A DNA stretch of 64,000 nt from an uncultured Dehalococcoidia bacterium (GCA_951812395.1 CATOSD010000002.1:434001-498000); one strand, 5' to 3'. Counted from the stretch's first letter, positions 8,577 through 19,690 are shown. Notes: generated from the sequence alone by a model not told the origin. Translations and numbers: made by a program.

Positions 8577-10280
8577 TCAGGCCCAGCCTGCCGTCATGTG
8601 CTTTACCGTGTCAACGACCTCGGCGGCGGGCACGGTGGCGGCGTCGGACTCGTTGCGGCGCTTGACCTCGATCACACCCTGGCGCAGGTTGCGCGCGCTT
8701 ACGACCAGCCGCAGCGGCAGGCCTAGCAGGTCGGCGTCGTTGAACTTGACCCCGGCGGACTCCGAGCGGTCGTCGTAGAGTGTCTCCACGCCCGCCCGGC
8801 GAAGCTCGTCGTAGAGCGACTCCGCAGCGGCGGCAACGTCGGCGTTCTCGACGTTCAGCGCGGTAAGGCACACCTGGTAGGGGGCGATGGGCGCCGGGAA
8901 CACGATGCCGCGGTCGTCGTTGTGCTGCTCGATGGCCGCCGCCAGCAGTCTGCCGACGCCGATGCCGTAGCAGCCCATGATGATCGGCCGCTGCTCGTCC
9001 TGCTGGTCGGGGAAGTAGGCATCGAGCGCCTCGCTGTAGCGCGTACCCAACTTGAAGATGTGCCCCACCTCGATGCCCCTGCGGATGATGAGCGGCGTTT
9101 CGCAGCGCGGGCAGGCGAAGCCCACCTCGGCCAGCGCGAGGTCGGCAATCACGTCGGCCTCGAAGTCGCGGGGGAAGTTTGCGTTGACCAGGTGGTAGTC
9201 CTCACGGTTGGCGCCCACGGCGAAGTTCGACCCCATCTGGATCGAATCATCGGCGAACACTCTGACGCCGTCGAGGCCGACTGGCGACGCGGACCCGGCC
9301 ACCAGCCCGGCCTGCTCCACCTCTTCTGGAGTGGCCAGCCGCAGTTCGTTGGCCCCCAGCGCGTTCCTGAACTTGATCTCATTGACCTCGAGGTCGCCTC
9401 GTATCACCACGAACACCACCTCGCCGTCGGCGGAATAGAACACCGCCTTGAGCGTCTCGGAGGTGGGAATATCGAGCAGTTCGGCGAGTCCCTCTATCGT
9501 CTTCACGCCGGGGGTGTGCCGCTCCTCCAGGGGCCGCGGCTCCTCGATCGGCATGGTCGGCTTGGTGAACGCCGCCTTCTCCACGTTTGCGGCGTAGTCG
9601 CAGGACTCGCAAAGGATGATGGAGTCCTCGCCTGAGTCCGCCAGCAGGATGAACTCGTTGGAGTCCTTGCCTCCAATCGCGCCGCTGTCGGCGTCCACCA
9701 TGATGGCGGACACGCCGATGCGGGCGTAGATGTTCCTGTAGGCGCGCGCCATGGCCTGGAAGCTGTCGTCCAGCCCAGCCTCGTCGACGTCGAAGCTGTA
9801 GGCGTCCTTCATGTCGAACTCGCGGACGCGGATGAGGCCGCCTCGCGGCCTCGGCTCGTCGCGGAACTTGGTCTGGATCTGGTACAGGATGAGAGGCAGG
9901 TCGCGGTAGCTGAAGACGTTCGCCGTGACCATCTTGGTGAGAATCTCCTCGTGGGTGGGGGCTATCACCAGCGGACGCTCGCGCCTGTCCTCCAGCCGGA
10001 ACAGGTCTGGGCCGTAGGCCTCGTCACGGCCCGACTGCTGCCACAGGTCGCGCGGCTGCAGCGCGGGCAGCCTGAGCTCCTGGCCGCCCTCGGCGTCGAT
10101 CTCTTCACGAATGATCTGCTCGATTTTCCTGAGCGATCGCCAGGCGATGGGCATGTAGCCGTAGACGCCTGATGCGGCCTGGTAGATCATGCCCGCCTTT
10201 AGCATGAGCCGGTGGCTCGCCAGCTCCGCCTCGGCGGGTTCTTCCCTCAGGGTTTTGCCAAACAGCTTAGACCAGCGCAT
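8577..10280 (-). CDS. proS: Prolyl-tRNA synthetase (bacterial type)
   Basis: Class II aminoacyl-tRNA synthetase of 567 residues that charges tRNA-Pro. The N-terminal catalytic core holds APTHEE and motif 2 (TKFRDEPRPRGGLIR). The YbaK-like editing insertion follows, with segments such as KTIEGLAELLDIP. Motif 3 is GCYGIGVGRLLAA, and a C-terminal anticodon-binding domain ends the protein. Length and order match the bacterial ProRS with INS domain. It closes the long minus-strand housekeeping run, 33 bp after ispG. Confidence 0.97.
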   Translation of the reverse strand: MRWSKLFGKTLREEPAEAELASHRLMLKAGMIYQAASGVYGYMPIAWRSLRKIEQIIREEIDAEGGQELRLPALQPRDLWQQSGRDEAYGPDLFRLEDRRERPLVIAPTHEEILTKMVTANVFSYRDLPLILYQIQTKFRDEPRPRGGLIRVREFDMKDAYSFDVDEAGLDDSFQAMARAYRNIYARIGVSAIMVDADSGAIGGKDSNEFILLADSGEDSIILCESCDYAANVEKAAFTKPTMPIEEPRPLEERHTPGVKTIEGLAELLDIPTSETLKAVFYSADGEVVFVVIRGDLEVNEIKFRNALGANELRLATPEEVEQAGLVAGSASPVGLDGVRVFADDSIQMGSNFAVGANREDYHLVNANFPRDFEADVIADLALAEVGFACPRCETPLIIRRGIEVGHIFKLGTRYSEALDAYFPDQQDEQRPIIMGCYGIGVGRLLAAAIEQHNDDRGIVFPAPIAPYQVCLTALNVENADVAAAAESLYDELRRAGVETLYDDRSESAGVKFNDADLLGLPLRLVVSARNLRQGVIEVKRRNESDAATVPAAEVVDTVKHMTAGWA

Positions 10281-10313
10281 CAGTCAAAGCACCTCTCACT
10301 CGCCGACTCTACA

Positions 10314-11459
10314 TCAACCCGCGGCGCCGATTTCGGCCTCGGCCCGGCGGACCTCTTCCATGAGGGCGTCCAACATGTCCGCCTCTTCCACTATGCGGGA
10401 CTTCTGGCCCTTTCGGAAGATGATCGCCCGCCCGGCGCCCGCGGCGATTCCGACGTCCGCGTCTTTCGCCTCGCCCGGCCCGTTCACCTCGCAGCCCATA
10501 ACGGCGACCTTGATAGGCGTCTTCGTGCTCTTGAGCAGGCCGTCGACGTCGTTGGCGAGCTTGCGGATGTCCACGTCGGCGCGGCCGCAGCTTGGGCAGG
10601 CGACCATCACGGCGCCCTCCTTGCGCAGCCCCAGCGCCTTGAGTATCTCGAAGCCGGTGTACACCTCTTCACGCGATTCGTCGCTGAGCGAGACGCGGAT
10701 GGTGTCTCCGATGCCCTCGTACAGCAACGCTCCCAGGCCTATCGCGCTGCGAATACTGCCCGACTTCGCCGTGCCGGCTTCGGTTATGCCCAGGTGGAGC
10801 GGGTAGGGCGCCAGCCGCGCCATCCGGCGGTAGGTTTCGATGGTGGTGTCAACGTCGAAGGCCTTTAGCGAAATCTTGATAAGGTCAAAGTCCAGGTCCT
10901 CCAGAATGCCAATTTCCCAGAGACCGGTCTGCACCATGTGGTCCACAATCGAGTACTCTCCGGCCCCGGTCTCGTCGGCTTTGGGCAACATGTTCACGCC
11001 GTCCCTGTGGCGGGAGAGGCCCCTCGTGATGCCGATGCCGCCCACGGGCGGCAGGCTGCCGAAGTTGACGCCGATTCGGATGGGCACCTGGCGCGCTTTG
11101 GCCTCTCGCACTACCGTCTCGACCTTTTCACGGTCCCTGATGTTGCCCGGGTTCAGCCGCAGGCAGTCCACACCGCTTTCCAGCGCCTCCAGGGCGAGTT
11201 GGTAGTGGAAATGAATGTCTGCAATGAGAGGGATCGAAATGCGGCGCTTGATTTCGGCGAGCGCTCGCGCGGCCTCCATGTCGGGCACGGCACAGCGAAT
11301 CAGCTCGCAGCCCTCCTCCTCCAAGCCGTGGATCTCGGCGACGGTGGCCGCCACGTCGCGCGTGTCGGTTTTGGTCATGGACTGGACGCTGATGGGGGCG
11401 TCGCCACCTATCTTTACGTTGCCAACGTGGATTGCTTTCGATACGCGGCGCTGTCGCAT
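10314..11459 (-). CDS. ispG: 4-hydroxy-3-methylbut-2-enyl diphosphate synthase IspG
   Basis: Iron-sulfur enzyme of the MEP isoprenoid pathway converting MEcPP to HMBPP. The 381 residues form a TIM barrel plus a [4Fe-4S] domain with ligands C288 and C291 (CPSCGR) and C323 (GCEVNGPGE). The ATG at 11459 is preferred over an upstream GTG because GGGGGAG lies about 10 nt before it. It is the single-domain bacterial form without the plant insertion. Dxr of the same pathway is two genes upstream in the operon. Confidence 0.96.
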   Translation of the reverse strand: MRQRRVSKAIHVGNVKIGGDAPISVQSMTKTDTRDVAATVAEIHGLEEEGCELIRCAVPDMEAARALAEIKRRISIPLIADIHFHYQLALEALESGVDCLRLNPGNIRDREKVETVVREAKARQVPIRIGVNFGSLPPVGGIGITRGLSRHRDGVNMLPKADETGAGEYSIVDHMVQTGLWEIGILEDLDFDLIKISLKAFDVDTTIETYRRMARLAPYPLHLGITEAGTAKSGSIRSAIGLGALLYEGIGDTIRVSLSDESREEVYTGFEILKALGLRKEGAVMVACPSCGRADVDIRKLANDVDGLLKSTKTPIKVAVMGCEVNGPGEAKDADVGIAAGAGRAIIFRKGQKSRIVEEADMLDALMEEVRRAEAEIGAAG

Positions 11460-11483
11460 TGGCTTAGCTCCCCCCACACTGGC

Positions 11484-11504
11484 CTTCTCCCGCCAGGGGA
11501 GAAG
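11484..11504. repeat. Intergenic hairpin (CTTCTCCC / GGGAGAAG)
   Basis: Perfect 8-bp arms around a 5-nt loop in the rseP-ispG gap. Same style as the hairpins at 8462, 8535 and 54898, so probably a dispersed element rather than a strong operon terminator. Confidence 0.5.
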
Positions 11505-11526
11505 AGACTTCGTTACGCTTACTAGA

Positions 11527-12831
11527 CTATCTTATGAAACTGTCGCCGTTCAAGATGCGGGATACGTCGAAGTAGGTGATCACGACCACCAGCCCTATGA
11601 GCAGCACGAATCCCGTGAAGTGGATGAGTCCCTCTCGCTGGGGAGAGATGCGCTTGCCGCCTCGAGCCCACTCCAGCAGCACGAACATGAGCCGGCCGCC
11701 GTCCAAACCGGGAATCGGCAGCACGTTGACAATGGCGAGGCTCAGGCTGATGAATGCGGTCAGCTCGAGCACGGGCAGTAGCCCTCCGACATCCGCCGCC
11801 TCCCCCGTGATCTGCGCTATGCCGACGGGTCCGGCAAGGCCGGGGTCTTCGCCGCCGGCGATCCAGCGGTGAAGACCGTTCTTTGTGATGGCGAGTATCT
11901 CCCACATGCTCACGAATGACATCGGCACGGCCTCCCATATGGGATGGCTGCGCCTCACCACCTTGCCATTGGTGGTTCCCACTATGATGCCGACCGCGCC
12001 CTGTGTGAGCGTGTCGCCCACAGTCAGCGAGGCGTCGTAGCGGCGCGCCTCTGTCAGGGAAATCTCGCGCTCGGGGTCGGTCACTTCGTCGACCACGAGC
12101 AGGTCCGGCGGGTCGAGCCTGGGGGTGACAGTGACGACGTCCACGGCTGCGTATTCAGGCGACGCTCCCAGGCCGCTGATGAGCGCGCCGCGGCGCACCG
12201 CCAGTTCGCTTGGTGAACCCAGCCTGGCCATTATCTTGCGAATCAGGTCCGCGTGGTTGTCGACCGGCTGTCCCTGGACGGCGATTATGGTGTCGCCGGC
12301 CCGCAGTCCGGCCTCTGCCGCCGGCGAGTTGGGGGCGACGCCGCTTATCGTGACCGCCCCGACGACCGTATCCCGCCCGATGACGAGAAGGGCTGTCAAA
12401 ATGGCCGCGGCCACGATCAGGTTCATGAACGATCCGGCTACCAATGTAATGGTCCGCGGGATCGGGCCCTTGCGGGCGAAGCTGTCCGGTGCGCTCGGGT
12501 CCTCCTCGCCGACCATGCGCACGAAACCGCCCAGGGGAATGGCGTTCACGGAGTATATAGTGCCGCCGTCCTCGTAGGCCGGGTTGCGCTCGTCATACTC
12601 AAAGGGGGAGTCGCCACGGCCGAGCCGCCGGCGAATTGGACCGGGAACCACCAGTCGCAGGCGGCCCCGGCCTACGGGCCGGACGCCAACCAGGCGGGGA
12701 GGGAATCCGAATCCGAACTCGATGACGCCTATTCGGAACCATTTCGCCGATACGAAATGTCCCAGCTCGTGGACGAATATCAGGAAGGCCAGGACGGGTA
12801 TGACGAGCAGCCAGGATGGTAGGTCGAACAC
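11527..12831 (-). CDS. rseP: Site-2 membrane metalloprotease RseP
   Basis: Intramembrane zinc protease of 434 residues that cleaves anti-sigma factors or signal-peptide remnants. Zinc motif HELGH is at residues 21-25 in the first TM helix; a central PDZ domain includes GLRAGDTIIAVQGQPV; the C-terminal Asp ligand is in NVLPIPGLDGGRLMF. It lies 8 bp downstream of dxr, a very common bacterial arrangement. Confidence 0.95.
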   Translation of the reverse strand: MFDLPSWLLVIPVLAFLIFVHELGHFVSAKWFRIGVIEFGFGFPPRLVGVRPVGRGRLRLVVPGPIRRRLGRGDSPFEYDERNPAYEDGGTIYSVNAIPLGGFVRMVGEEDPSAPDSFARKGPIPRTITLVAGSFMNLIVAAAILTALLVIGRDTVVGAVTISGVAPNSPAAEAGLRAGDTIIAVQGQPVDNHADLIRKIMARLGSPSELAVRRGALISGLGASPEYAAVDVVTVTPRLDPPDLLVVDEVTDPEREISLTEARRYDASLTVGDTLTQGAVGIIVGTTNGKVVRRSHPIWEAVPMSFVSMWEILAITKNGLHRWIAGGEDPGLAGPVGIAQITGEAADVGGLLPVLELTAFISLSLAIVNVLPIPGLDGGRLMFVLLEWARGGKRISPQREGLIHFTGFVLLIGLVVVITYFDVSRILNGDSFIR

Positions 12832-12839
12832 CTTCGCCT

Positions 12840-13979
12840 CTAGAGGGCCGCGGCCCGCGCTCGCGCCATAGCCGACTTCGCCGCCGCTATGGTGTCGGGA
12901 ATCGAAGGGTCAGGAACGTCGCTATGGCCAGCGAGGGACTCCTGAATCAGGTCGGCAATCTCCGTAAAGCCGATGTTGCCCGCGAGGAACATCTCCACCG
13001 CGGCCTCGTCCGCGCCGCACAGGGCCGCCGGCCAGGTGCCGCCGCGCCGCGCCACTTCTATCGCCAGGTTGAAGCAGGGGTACCGCTCCGGGTCCCATTC
13101 AGCGAAAGTAAGCGTGCCGGTCCTCGGCAGGTCCAGCTTGGGCAGGTTGCCGTTGCGTACCCGACGGGGGTGGAACAGGGCGCACTGAATCGGCAGCCGC
13201 ATGTCGGGCTGACCCATCTGCGCCTTGACCGACCCGTCCAGGAACTCCACCAAGGAGTGCACCACGCTCTGCGGATGGATGACGATCTCGATGTCGTCCC
13301 AGGGCACGCCGAACAGCCAGCGGGCTTCGATCACCTCGAACGCCTTGTTCATCAGCGTCGCGGAATCTACGGTTATCTTCGCGCCCATACGCCAAGTGGG
13401 GTGCTTCAGCGCGTCCGCCGGCGTTACGTCGGCCAAGCGATCGATCGGCGTGTCCCTCAGCGCGCCCCCGGACCCGGTGATGATGAGCCTGTTGACCTCG
13501 GGCGCTTCGCCTCTCATGCACTGCCAGATGGCGTTGGGCTCACTGTCCAGCGGCAGAATCGCCGTGCCGTGCCGGGCCGCCAGGCCTGTCACGATCTCGC
13601 CCGCCATGACCACTGTTTCCTTGTTGGCGAGGGCGACGTCTTTGCCGGCCTCGATCGCTGCGCAGGTTGGCGCGAGGGCCACGTCGCCGGTCGTCGCCGT
13701 CACGAGCATGTCCACGTCGGGGTGCGAGGCCATGTCGTCCAGGGCGCACTCGCGGCAGCCTTGGGAGAGGATGGACTCCTTTTCGTGGGAAGTGCCCTCG
13801 CAGGAGAACAGGCTGGGAGAGAACTCCCTCACCTGCTCTTCCAGCAGCGCCAGGCTCCTGCGGGCCGCTAGTCCCACCACGCGGAATTCGTCGGGGAAAG
13901 CGCGCACGATGTCCAGCGTCTGTGTGCCGATCGACCCCGTGGAGCCTAGAATGGCGAGTCTCTTTTTTGTGGGGGTCAT
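12840..13979 (-). CDS. dxr: 1-deoxy-D-xylulose 5-phosphate reductoisomerase
   Basis: NADPH-dependent reductoisomerase making MEP from DXP, the committed step of isoprenoid synthesis. The NADPH motif GSTGSIG is near residues 12-18; the metal/substrate segments TGSGGALRDTP and KITVDSATLMNK are present. Length 379 residues is normal. The ATG overlaps the cdsA stop by four bases (ATGA), indicating translational coupling. The open frame extends upstream through cdsA but that part is out of frame with the real gene. Confidence 0.96.
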   Translation of the reverse strand: MTPTKKRLAILGSTGSIGTQTLDIVRAFPDEFRVVGLAARRSLALLEEQVREFSPSLFSCEGTSHEKESILSQGCRECALDDMASHPDVDMLVTATTGDVALAPTCAAIEAGKDVALANKETVVMAGEIVTGLAARHGTAILPLDSEPNAIWQCMRGEAPEVNRLIITGSGGALRDTPIDRLADVTPADALKHPTWRMGAKITVDSATLMNKAFEVIEARWLFGVPWDDIEIVIHPQSVVHSLVEFLDGSVKAQMGQPDMRLPIQCALFHPRRVRNGNLPKLDLPRTGTLTFAEWDPERYPCFNLAIEVARRGGTWPAALCGADEAAVEMFLAGNIGFTEIADLIQESLAGHSDVPDPSIPDTIAAAKSAMARARAAAL

Positions 13980-14773
13980 AGCACGAAGTAGTATACCACG
14001 ACGACGTTCAGGGTAACGGAGTCGAGCCGGTCGAGGAGTCCGCCGTGGCCGGGCATGATCCGGCCAGAGTCCTTGACGTCGGCTATACGCTTGAGGCGTG
14101 ACTCGGTCAGGTCGCCGAGCTGCCCGACGATGCCCAGGGCGCCTCCCAGCAACGCGGCCTGCCACCACGTGGCGGGCAGTCCCAGGATCGCGTCGAGAGC
14201 CATGCAGGCGGCCACGGCGGAGAGAAGCCCGCCCGCGGCGCCCTCGCGAGTCTTCGCCGGGCTTATCGCCGGCGCGAGAGGCGTTCGGCCCACCGCCTTG
14301 CCCACCAGATAGGCGCCGGTGTCGGTGGCGAAGGTGGTCAGCAACAGCAGAAGTATCCACTCGCGCCCTGAGTCCGCCGCGCGCAGAAGTGGTGCGTGGA
14401 AGAGCAGCCCGCCCACGAACAGGGCCGGCGCGAGCGTTGCGAGCAACCGGGCGGGGCGGCTGTCCGGGGTCCCGCGCCTCAGCAGCCAGGCCAGCGCGAG
14501 CGCCGACAGCAGCAGCGCCACCGACTGTGAGAGCGTGGCCCAGAACGTGTCAAGCGGCAGCAGTTGCGCCGACGCGACGAGAGCGGCGGCAAGGCCGGCG
14601 GATGCGGCTTCGAGCGGCCGGTCGCCCCAGTGGCGCGCCATGCCCGACAATTCCCATGCGCCTAGCGCGGCTGCGGCGGCGCACAACGCCGTGAAGGGCA
14701 GGGAGTGATCGACCCAGACTACGAGGAGAAGCAGCGGCAGGCCGACGGCGGCCGTTGCGATGCGACTTGTCAT
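13976..14773 (-). CDS. cdsA: Phosphatidate cytidylyltransferase CdsA
   Basis: Polytopic membrane enzyme making CDP-diacylglycerol for phospholipid synthesis. About 265 residues with seven or eight hydrophobic segments. The C-terminal signature SRLKRIADVKDSGRIMPGHG followed by GLLDRLDS matches the CDP-diglyceride synthetase motif. The start MTSRIATA places it 29 bp after uppS; an upstream in-frame extension is Arg-rich and unlike the family. Confidence 0.94.
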   Translation of the reverse strand: MTSRIATAAVGLPLLLLVVWVDHSLPFTALCAAAAALGAWELSGMARHWGDRPLEAASAGLAAALVASAQLLPLDTFWATLSQSVALLLSALALAWLLRRGTPDSRPARLLATLAPALFVGGLLFHAPLLRAADSGREWILLLLLTTFATDTGAYLVGKAVGRTPLAPAISPAKTREGAAGGLLSAVAACMALDAILGLPATWWQAALLGGALGIVGQLGDLTESRLKRIADVKDSGRIMPGHGGLLDRLDSVTLNVVVVYYFVL

Positions 14774-14802
14774 TTGCGGCGCGACCCTGCTGGGACGCGG
14801 CA

Positions 14803-15549
14803 CTAATGCCGGCTCTCGGCCGGCGCGCGTCCGAACCGGCGCCGGCGCTGGCCGTAGGCGGAAAGGGCGGCGAGAGCTTCGTGCTCCCCGAAGTCCGGCC
14901 ACAGAACGTCGGTGGTGTAGAACTCGGCGTAGGCCGACTGCCACAGCAGGAAATTGCTCAGACGCATCTCGCCGGCGGTCCGGATTATGAGGTCGGGATC
15001 CGGCAGGTCGCGCGTGTGAAGATACCGTTCCAGCAGCTCGTGGGTGACGTCTTCGAGCGGGACTCCGTCGGCGACTATGCCGCGCACCGCGTTCAGTATC
15101 TCGTCGCGCCCGCCGTAGTCGAACGCCACGCTGAGCGTGATGCCGGTGTTGTGCCGGGTTAGCTCCATGCTCTGGCGGACGAGCGTTTGAAGCTCATCGG
15201 ACAGCCGGTCGAGCCTTCCCAGGTGGCGAATCTTGACGCCGCTGTCGTGAAGGTCTCTCACCTCGCGGATGATGACTTCTCGCAGCAGGTCGAACAGCAC
15301 GCGCACCTCATGGCCGGGGCGGCGCCAGTTCTCGGTGGAGAAGGCGTAGAGCGTCAGGTAGCCGACGCCGTGGCGCGAAAAGGTCTCCACCACGGTCCGC
15401 AGGTTTTGGGTGCCGGCGCGGTGGCCGTCCGAGCGCGAGCCGCCGCGGCTGTTCGCCCAGCGACCGTTGCCGTCCATGATGATCGCCACATGCTGCGGGG
15501 GCGCAAGCTCCGGCGCGGCGCCGGCATCTTTGACGACGGCTTCAGCCAT
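14803..15549 (-). CDS. uppS: Isoprenyl transferase (undecaprenyl diphosphate synthase)
   Basis: cis-Prenyltransferase that elongates FPP with IPP to make the lipid carrier for cell-wall synthesis. The diagnostic MDGNGRWA sits at residues 25-32, with D26 as the Mg/pyrophosphate ligand. LYAFSTENWRRP and RTAGEMRLSNFLLWQ are also present. Length 248 residues is typical. Confidence 0.96.
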   Translation of the reverse strand: MAEAVVKDAGAAPELAPPQHVAIIMDGNGRWANSRGGSRSDGHRAGTQNLRTVVETFSRHGVGYLTLYAFSTENWRRPGHEVRVLFDLLREVIIREVRDLHDSGVKIRHLGRLDRLSDELQTLVRQSMELTRHNTGITLSVAFDYGGRDEILNAVRGIVADGVPLEDVTHELLERYLHTRDLPDPDLIIRTAGEMRLSNFLLWQSAYAEFYTTDVLWPDFGEHEALAALSAYGQRRRRFGRAPAESRH

Positions 15550-15557
15550 GGCCCGGC

Positions 15558-16121
15558 TCAGACCTCCATCACCTCGGCTTCCTTCTGCTCCCGTTGGACG
15601 CCATTCTGCCCGATGTAGCTGTCGGTCACCTGTTGGAGCTGAGTCTGCGCGCGCCTGCTCTCGTCCTGCGAGATGTCTTTGCCCTTCTCCATGCCACGGA
15701 AGGTCTCGAGGCTGTCGCGGCGAATATTGCGAACCGCTACGTTTGCCTCTTCGGCCTTGCGGCCCACGAGCTTCACCAGGTCGCGGCGGCGTTCCTCAGT
15801 GAGCGCGGGAATGTTGATGCGAATCACGTTGCCGTCGTTGTTGGGCGTCAGCCCCAAGTCAGAGCGGAGAATGCCCTTTTCGACGTCCTTCATCGACTGC
15901 TTGTCCCAGGGCTGGATCATCAGCACACGCGCCTCGGGTACGGATATCGAGGCGAGCTGGTTGAGCGGGGTTGGCACTCCGTAGTAGTCGATCATCAGGT
16001 TTTCGACCAAGGCGGGCGACGCCCGGCCAGTGCGAATAGTGCTGAACTCCCTTTTGAGCGCCTCGACCGACTTGCCCATTCTCGATTCCGTGTCCGCTAA
16101 GACCTCTTCAACCGTTGCCAT
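15558..16121 (-). CDS. frr: Ribosome recycling factor
   Basis: RRF splits post-termination ribosomes with EF-G. The 187-residue protein has the family core RTGRASPALVENLMIDYYG and VRNIRRD. It lies 8 bp upstream of uppS and about 90 bp downstream of pyrH in the conserved order. Confidence 0.97.
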   Translation of the reverse strand: MATVEEVLADTESRMGKSVEALKREFSTIRTGRASPALVENLMIDYYGVPTPLNQLASISVPEARVLMIQPWDKQSMKDVEKGILRSDLGLTPNNDGNVIRINIPALTEERRRDLVKLVGRKAEEANVAVRNIRRDSLETFRGMEKGKDISQDESRRAQTQLQQVTDSYIGQNGVQREQKEAEVMEV

Positions 16122-16212
16122 GGCAATACTCCCCGTCTGAATCTGCGTTCCCCTCCACCGCGCGACCGCAACGGGCGGGCGCGTATCCGACTATGCTGTT
16201 TCTTCGCGGAAC

Positions 16213-17458
<1,246 letters not shown>

Positions 17459-17469
17459 CGCCTGGCCTC

Positions 17470-18384
17470 CTACGAGTTGTTGGAGGCCGCGGGCGCGGCT
17501 TCCGGGGTAACTTCGGTTGGGGCGGCCGGCTCCGGTTGTGCGGCCGGGGCTGGCTGTGCGTCTAGGTCTGCTTGAACGGCTTGGGCTACCGGCTCGTCCA
17601 TTGCCTCGTCGAAGTGGCCTTCGGTCTCCTCGTCAAGCTCATCGACGTCGAGGGCGAGTCGCTGGTTGTTGCCCTCGATAATGCCGTCGGCGATCCGGCC
17701 GGTTATCAGCCGGATGGAGCGTATGGCGTCGTCGTTGCCCGGGATGGGGTAGTCGATCAGGTCGGGGTCGCAGTCCGAATCAACCAGCGCCACTATGGGA
17801 ACGCCCACGCGGCGGGCTTCGGCGACGGCGATGGACTCTTTGCCCACGTCGACCACGAACAGCGCGCCGGGCATTTCGGTCATCTCCTTGATGCCGCCGA
17901 GGTATCGGTTGAGCCGCGCTATAGACTCCTCTAGCTTGAGGGATTCCTTCTTGGGAAGAGATGCAAACTCGCCGCGGTCGCGCCGCGTCTCAAGTTGCAC
18001 CATGTAGTCGATCCTGGACTGGATGGTCTTGAAGTTGGTGAGCGTACCTCCCAGCCAGCGCGTGGTTATGTGGAACGAGTTGCTGCGGGCCGAGTCGTTC
18101 AGGATGGTGTCCTGCGCCTGCTTCTTGGTGCCCACCATCAGGATTCGCCTACCGTCCGCGGAAGTCTGGCGCATGAACGAGCACGCCTCTTCGAGCATAC
18201 GCAGCGTCTTCTGCAGATCGATGATGTGTATGCCGTTGCGCTGGGCGAAGATGTACGTCTTCATCTTGGGGTTCCACCGGCGCTTCTGGTGCCCGAAGTG
18301 TACACCCGCCTCAAGCAGGGACTTCATGGTGACCGGGGCGGACCCCGACTGCATGATTCCCGCCTGTACCATCTGTTGCTGCAT
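17470..18384 (-). CDS. rpsB: 30S ribosomal protein S2
   Basis: S2 of about 304 residues with family core [19 protein letters not shown] and GTKKQAQ. The likely start is MQQQMVQAG, preceded by AAGG and GGAGG, which adds about 20 residues before the usual MKSLLEAG. The C-terminus carries a nonstandard acidic then Ala/Pro-rich tail of about 50 residues, as in several Chloroflexota. First gene of the housekeeping run. Confidence 0.95.
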   Translation of the reverse strand: MQQQMVQAGIMQSGSAPVTMKSLLEAGVHFGHQKRRWNPKMKTYIFAQRNGIHIIDLQKTLRMLEEACSFMRQTSADGRRILMVGTKKQAQDTILNDSARSNSFHITTRWLGGTLTNFKTIQSRIDYMVQLETRRDRGEFASLPKKESLKLEESIARLNRYLGGIKEMTEMPGALFVVDVGKESIAVAEARRVGVPIVALVDSDCDPDLIDYPIPGNDDAIRSIRLITGRIADGIIEGNNQRLALDVDELDEETEGHFDEAMDEPVAQAVQADLDAQPAPAAQPEPAAPTEVTPEAAPAASNNS

Positions 18385-18582
18385 ATACTCTCGCCTTCCT
18401 CCACGTGAGTTTTTCATGACGCGCAGGTACCTGCGCCGCCTGAAACGGCTCGTCGGTATCGTGGCAGAGTATACCATAGCGCGCGCGGACTGGGCAATGT
18501 ATCAGAACGCACCCGATCCGGTGCTCGCGCGCGCCGCCGGACGTGTCTTGACAGCCCATTCGGCCCACTTATACTTCCACAC

Positions 18583-19338
18583 ATGCTCCTTCGCCGCATA
18601 CCACCTCGAAGTCGGGCGATTCCACTTGCGGCCGTCCTGCTCGTAGCGCTGGCGGTCGCTGCCTGCGGCGCCGTAGGCCCCGACGCCGGGCCGCCGCCGT
18701 TACCGGACGTCAGCTCAGTGCTGGGCATGGGCGACGACAGTACAACGCTGCCCCTGCGAATCGATCGGGACACCGCCGACGTGCCCGAGTACGACCGCGG
18801 AGAGTGGAGGCACTGGCTGGACGAGGACGGCGACTGCCAGGACGCCCGCCAGGAGGCGCTCATCGCGGAGGCCGACGGCCCCCTGACTTACGAATCCAGC
18901 GAACAGTGCCGCGTCGAGTCGGGCAGGTGGGTTGACCCTTACACGCTGGCCGTGTTCGAAGACCCCAGCGACTTGGACGTCGACCATGTCGTGCCGCTCG
19001 CCAACGCGCACCGCTCCGGCGGCTGGGCCTGGTCCCGCGAACGCAAGACCGACTACGCCAACGACCTGGATTTCGACGGCCACTTGGCGGCGGTGGACCC
19101 GTCCGCGAATCGCTCCAAGGGCAGCATGGGACCCGAAGACTGGCGCCCGGCCAACCAGGACCACTGGTGCGACTACGCGATGAACTGGATCAAGATAAAG
19201 GACAAGTGGGAATTGACGGCCACCGACCGCGAGTGGATCGCCCTGAGGGAGATGCTGGACACCTGCGAAGAAGAAGTGCACGTGGACATAATCAGCCTCG
19301 CCACCCCATCCGCCATCCCGTCGCGTCAGCCGGGCTGA
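18583..19338 (+). CDS. Exported HNH-type nuclease lipoprotein
   Basis: A 251-residue protein with a lipoprotein signal (hydrophobic stretch, then AVAAC with lipid Cys at C28). The C-terminal half has an HNH-like nuclease core: VDHVVPLANAH at about 133-143, then a conserved region ending NRSKGSMGPEDWRP, as in the DUF1524/GmrSD-C type. Expected to be anchored outside the cytoplasmic membrane and to cut DNA, for nutrient use or against incoming DNA. The first ATG is used; it follows a short gap after divergent rpsB. Confidence 0.88.
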   Translation: MLLRRIPPRSRAIPLAAVLLVALAVAACGAVGPDAGPPPLPDVSSVLGMGDDSTTLPLRIDRDTADVPEYDRGEWRHWLDEDGDCQDARQEALIAEADGPLTYESSEQCRVESGRWVDPYTLAVFEDPSDLDVDHVVPLANAHRSGGWAWSRERKTDYANDLDFDGHLAAVDPSANRSKGSMGPEDWRPANQDHWCDYAMNWIKIKDKWELTATDREWIALREMLDTCEEEVHVDIISLATPSAIPSRQPG

Positions 19339-19360
19339 GCACTAGGATAGGCGCGCGACG

Positions 19361-19690
19361 CTAGTCCTCCTCCATCCAGCCAAACCTTCGGAAGCTCACG
19401 CGGCCCTGCTCGTCGAACTCAACCCCCTCGTCCTCCAGAAGCAGCCGCTGCATCTCGCTGCCGTGGCCGGTGCTCCGTGGGCTTATTCCGCCCTTGTAGT
19501 TTATGACGCGCTGCCATGGCACGTCGCTGCCGTGGTCCAGCGAGGCGAGGCAGTAGCCCACCATGCGCGGCGTGCAGCCACCCGCTATCAGCGCGACCTG
19601 GCCGTAGGTGGCGACCTGGCCTTGGGGAATCTGGCGAACTACCTCCAGGATCCTCCCGTAGACGGACCCATCACCGCGCTTTCCTGGCAT
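19361..19690 (-). CDS. Alkyltransferase-like DNA repair protein (ATL, MGMT family)
   Basis: About 109 residues related to the C-terminal domain of O6-alkylguanine-DNA alkyltransferase. The DNA-binding helix PRMVGYCLA is present. The acceptor motif PCHRV reads PWQRV, so the alkyl-accepting Cys is replaced by Trp. That is the hallmark of ATL proteins, which flag O6-alkylguanine for nucleotide excision repair instead of repairing it. Start MPGKRGDG, with a G-rich run upstream; a longer frame exists. Confidence 0.9.
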   Translation of the reverse strand: MPGKRGDGSVYGRILEVVRQIPQGQVATYGQVALIAGGCTPRMVGYCLASLDHGSDVPWQRVINYKGGISPRSTGHGSEMQRLLLEDEGVEFDEQGRVSFRRFGWMEED

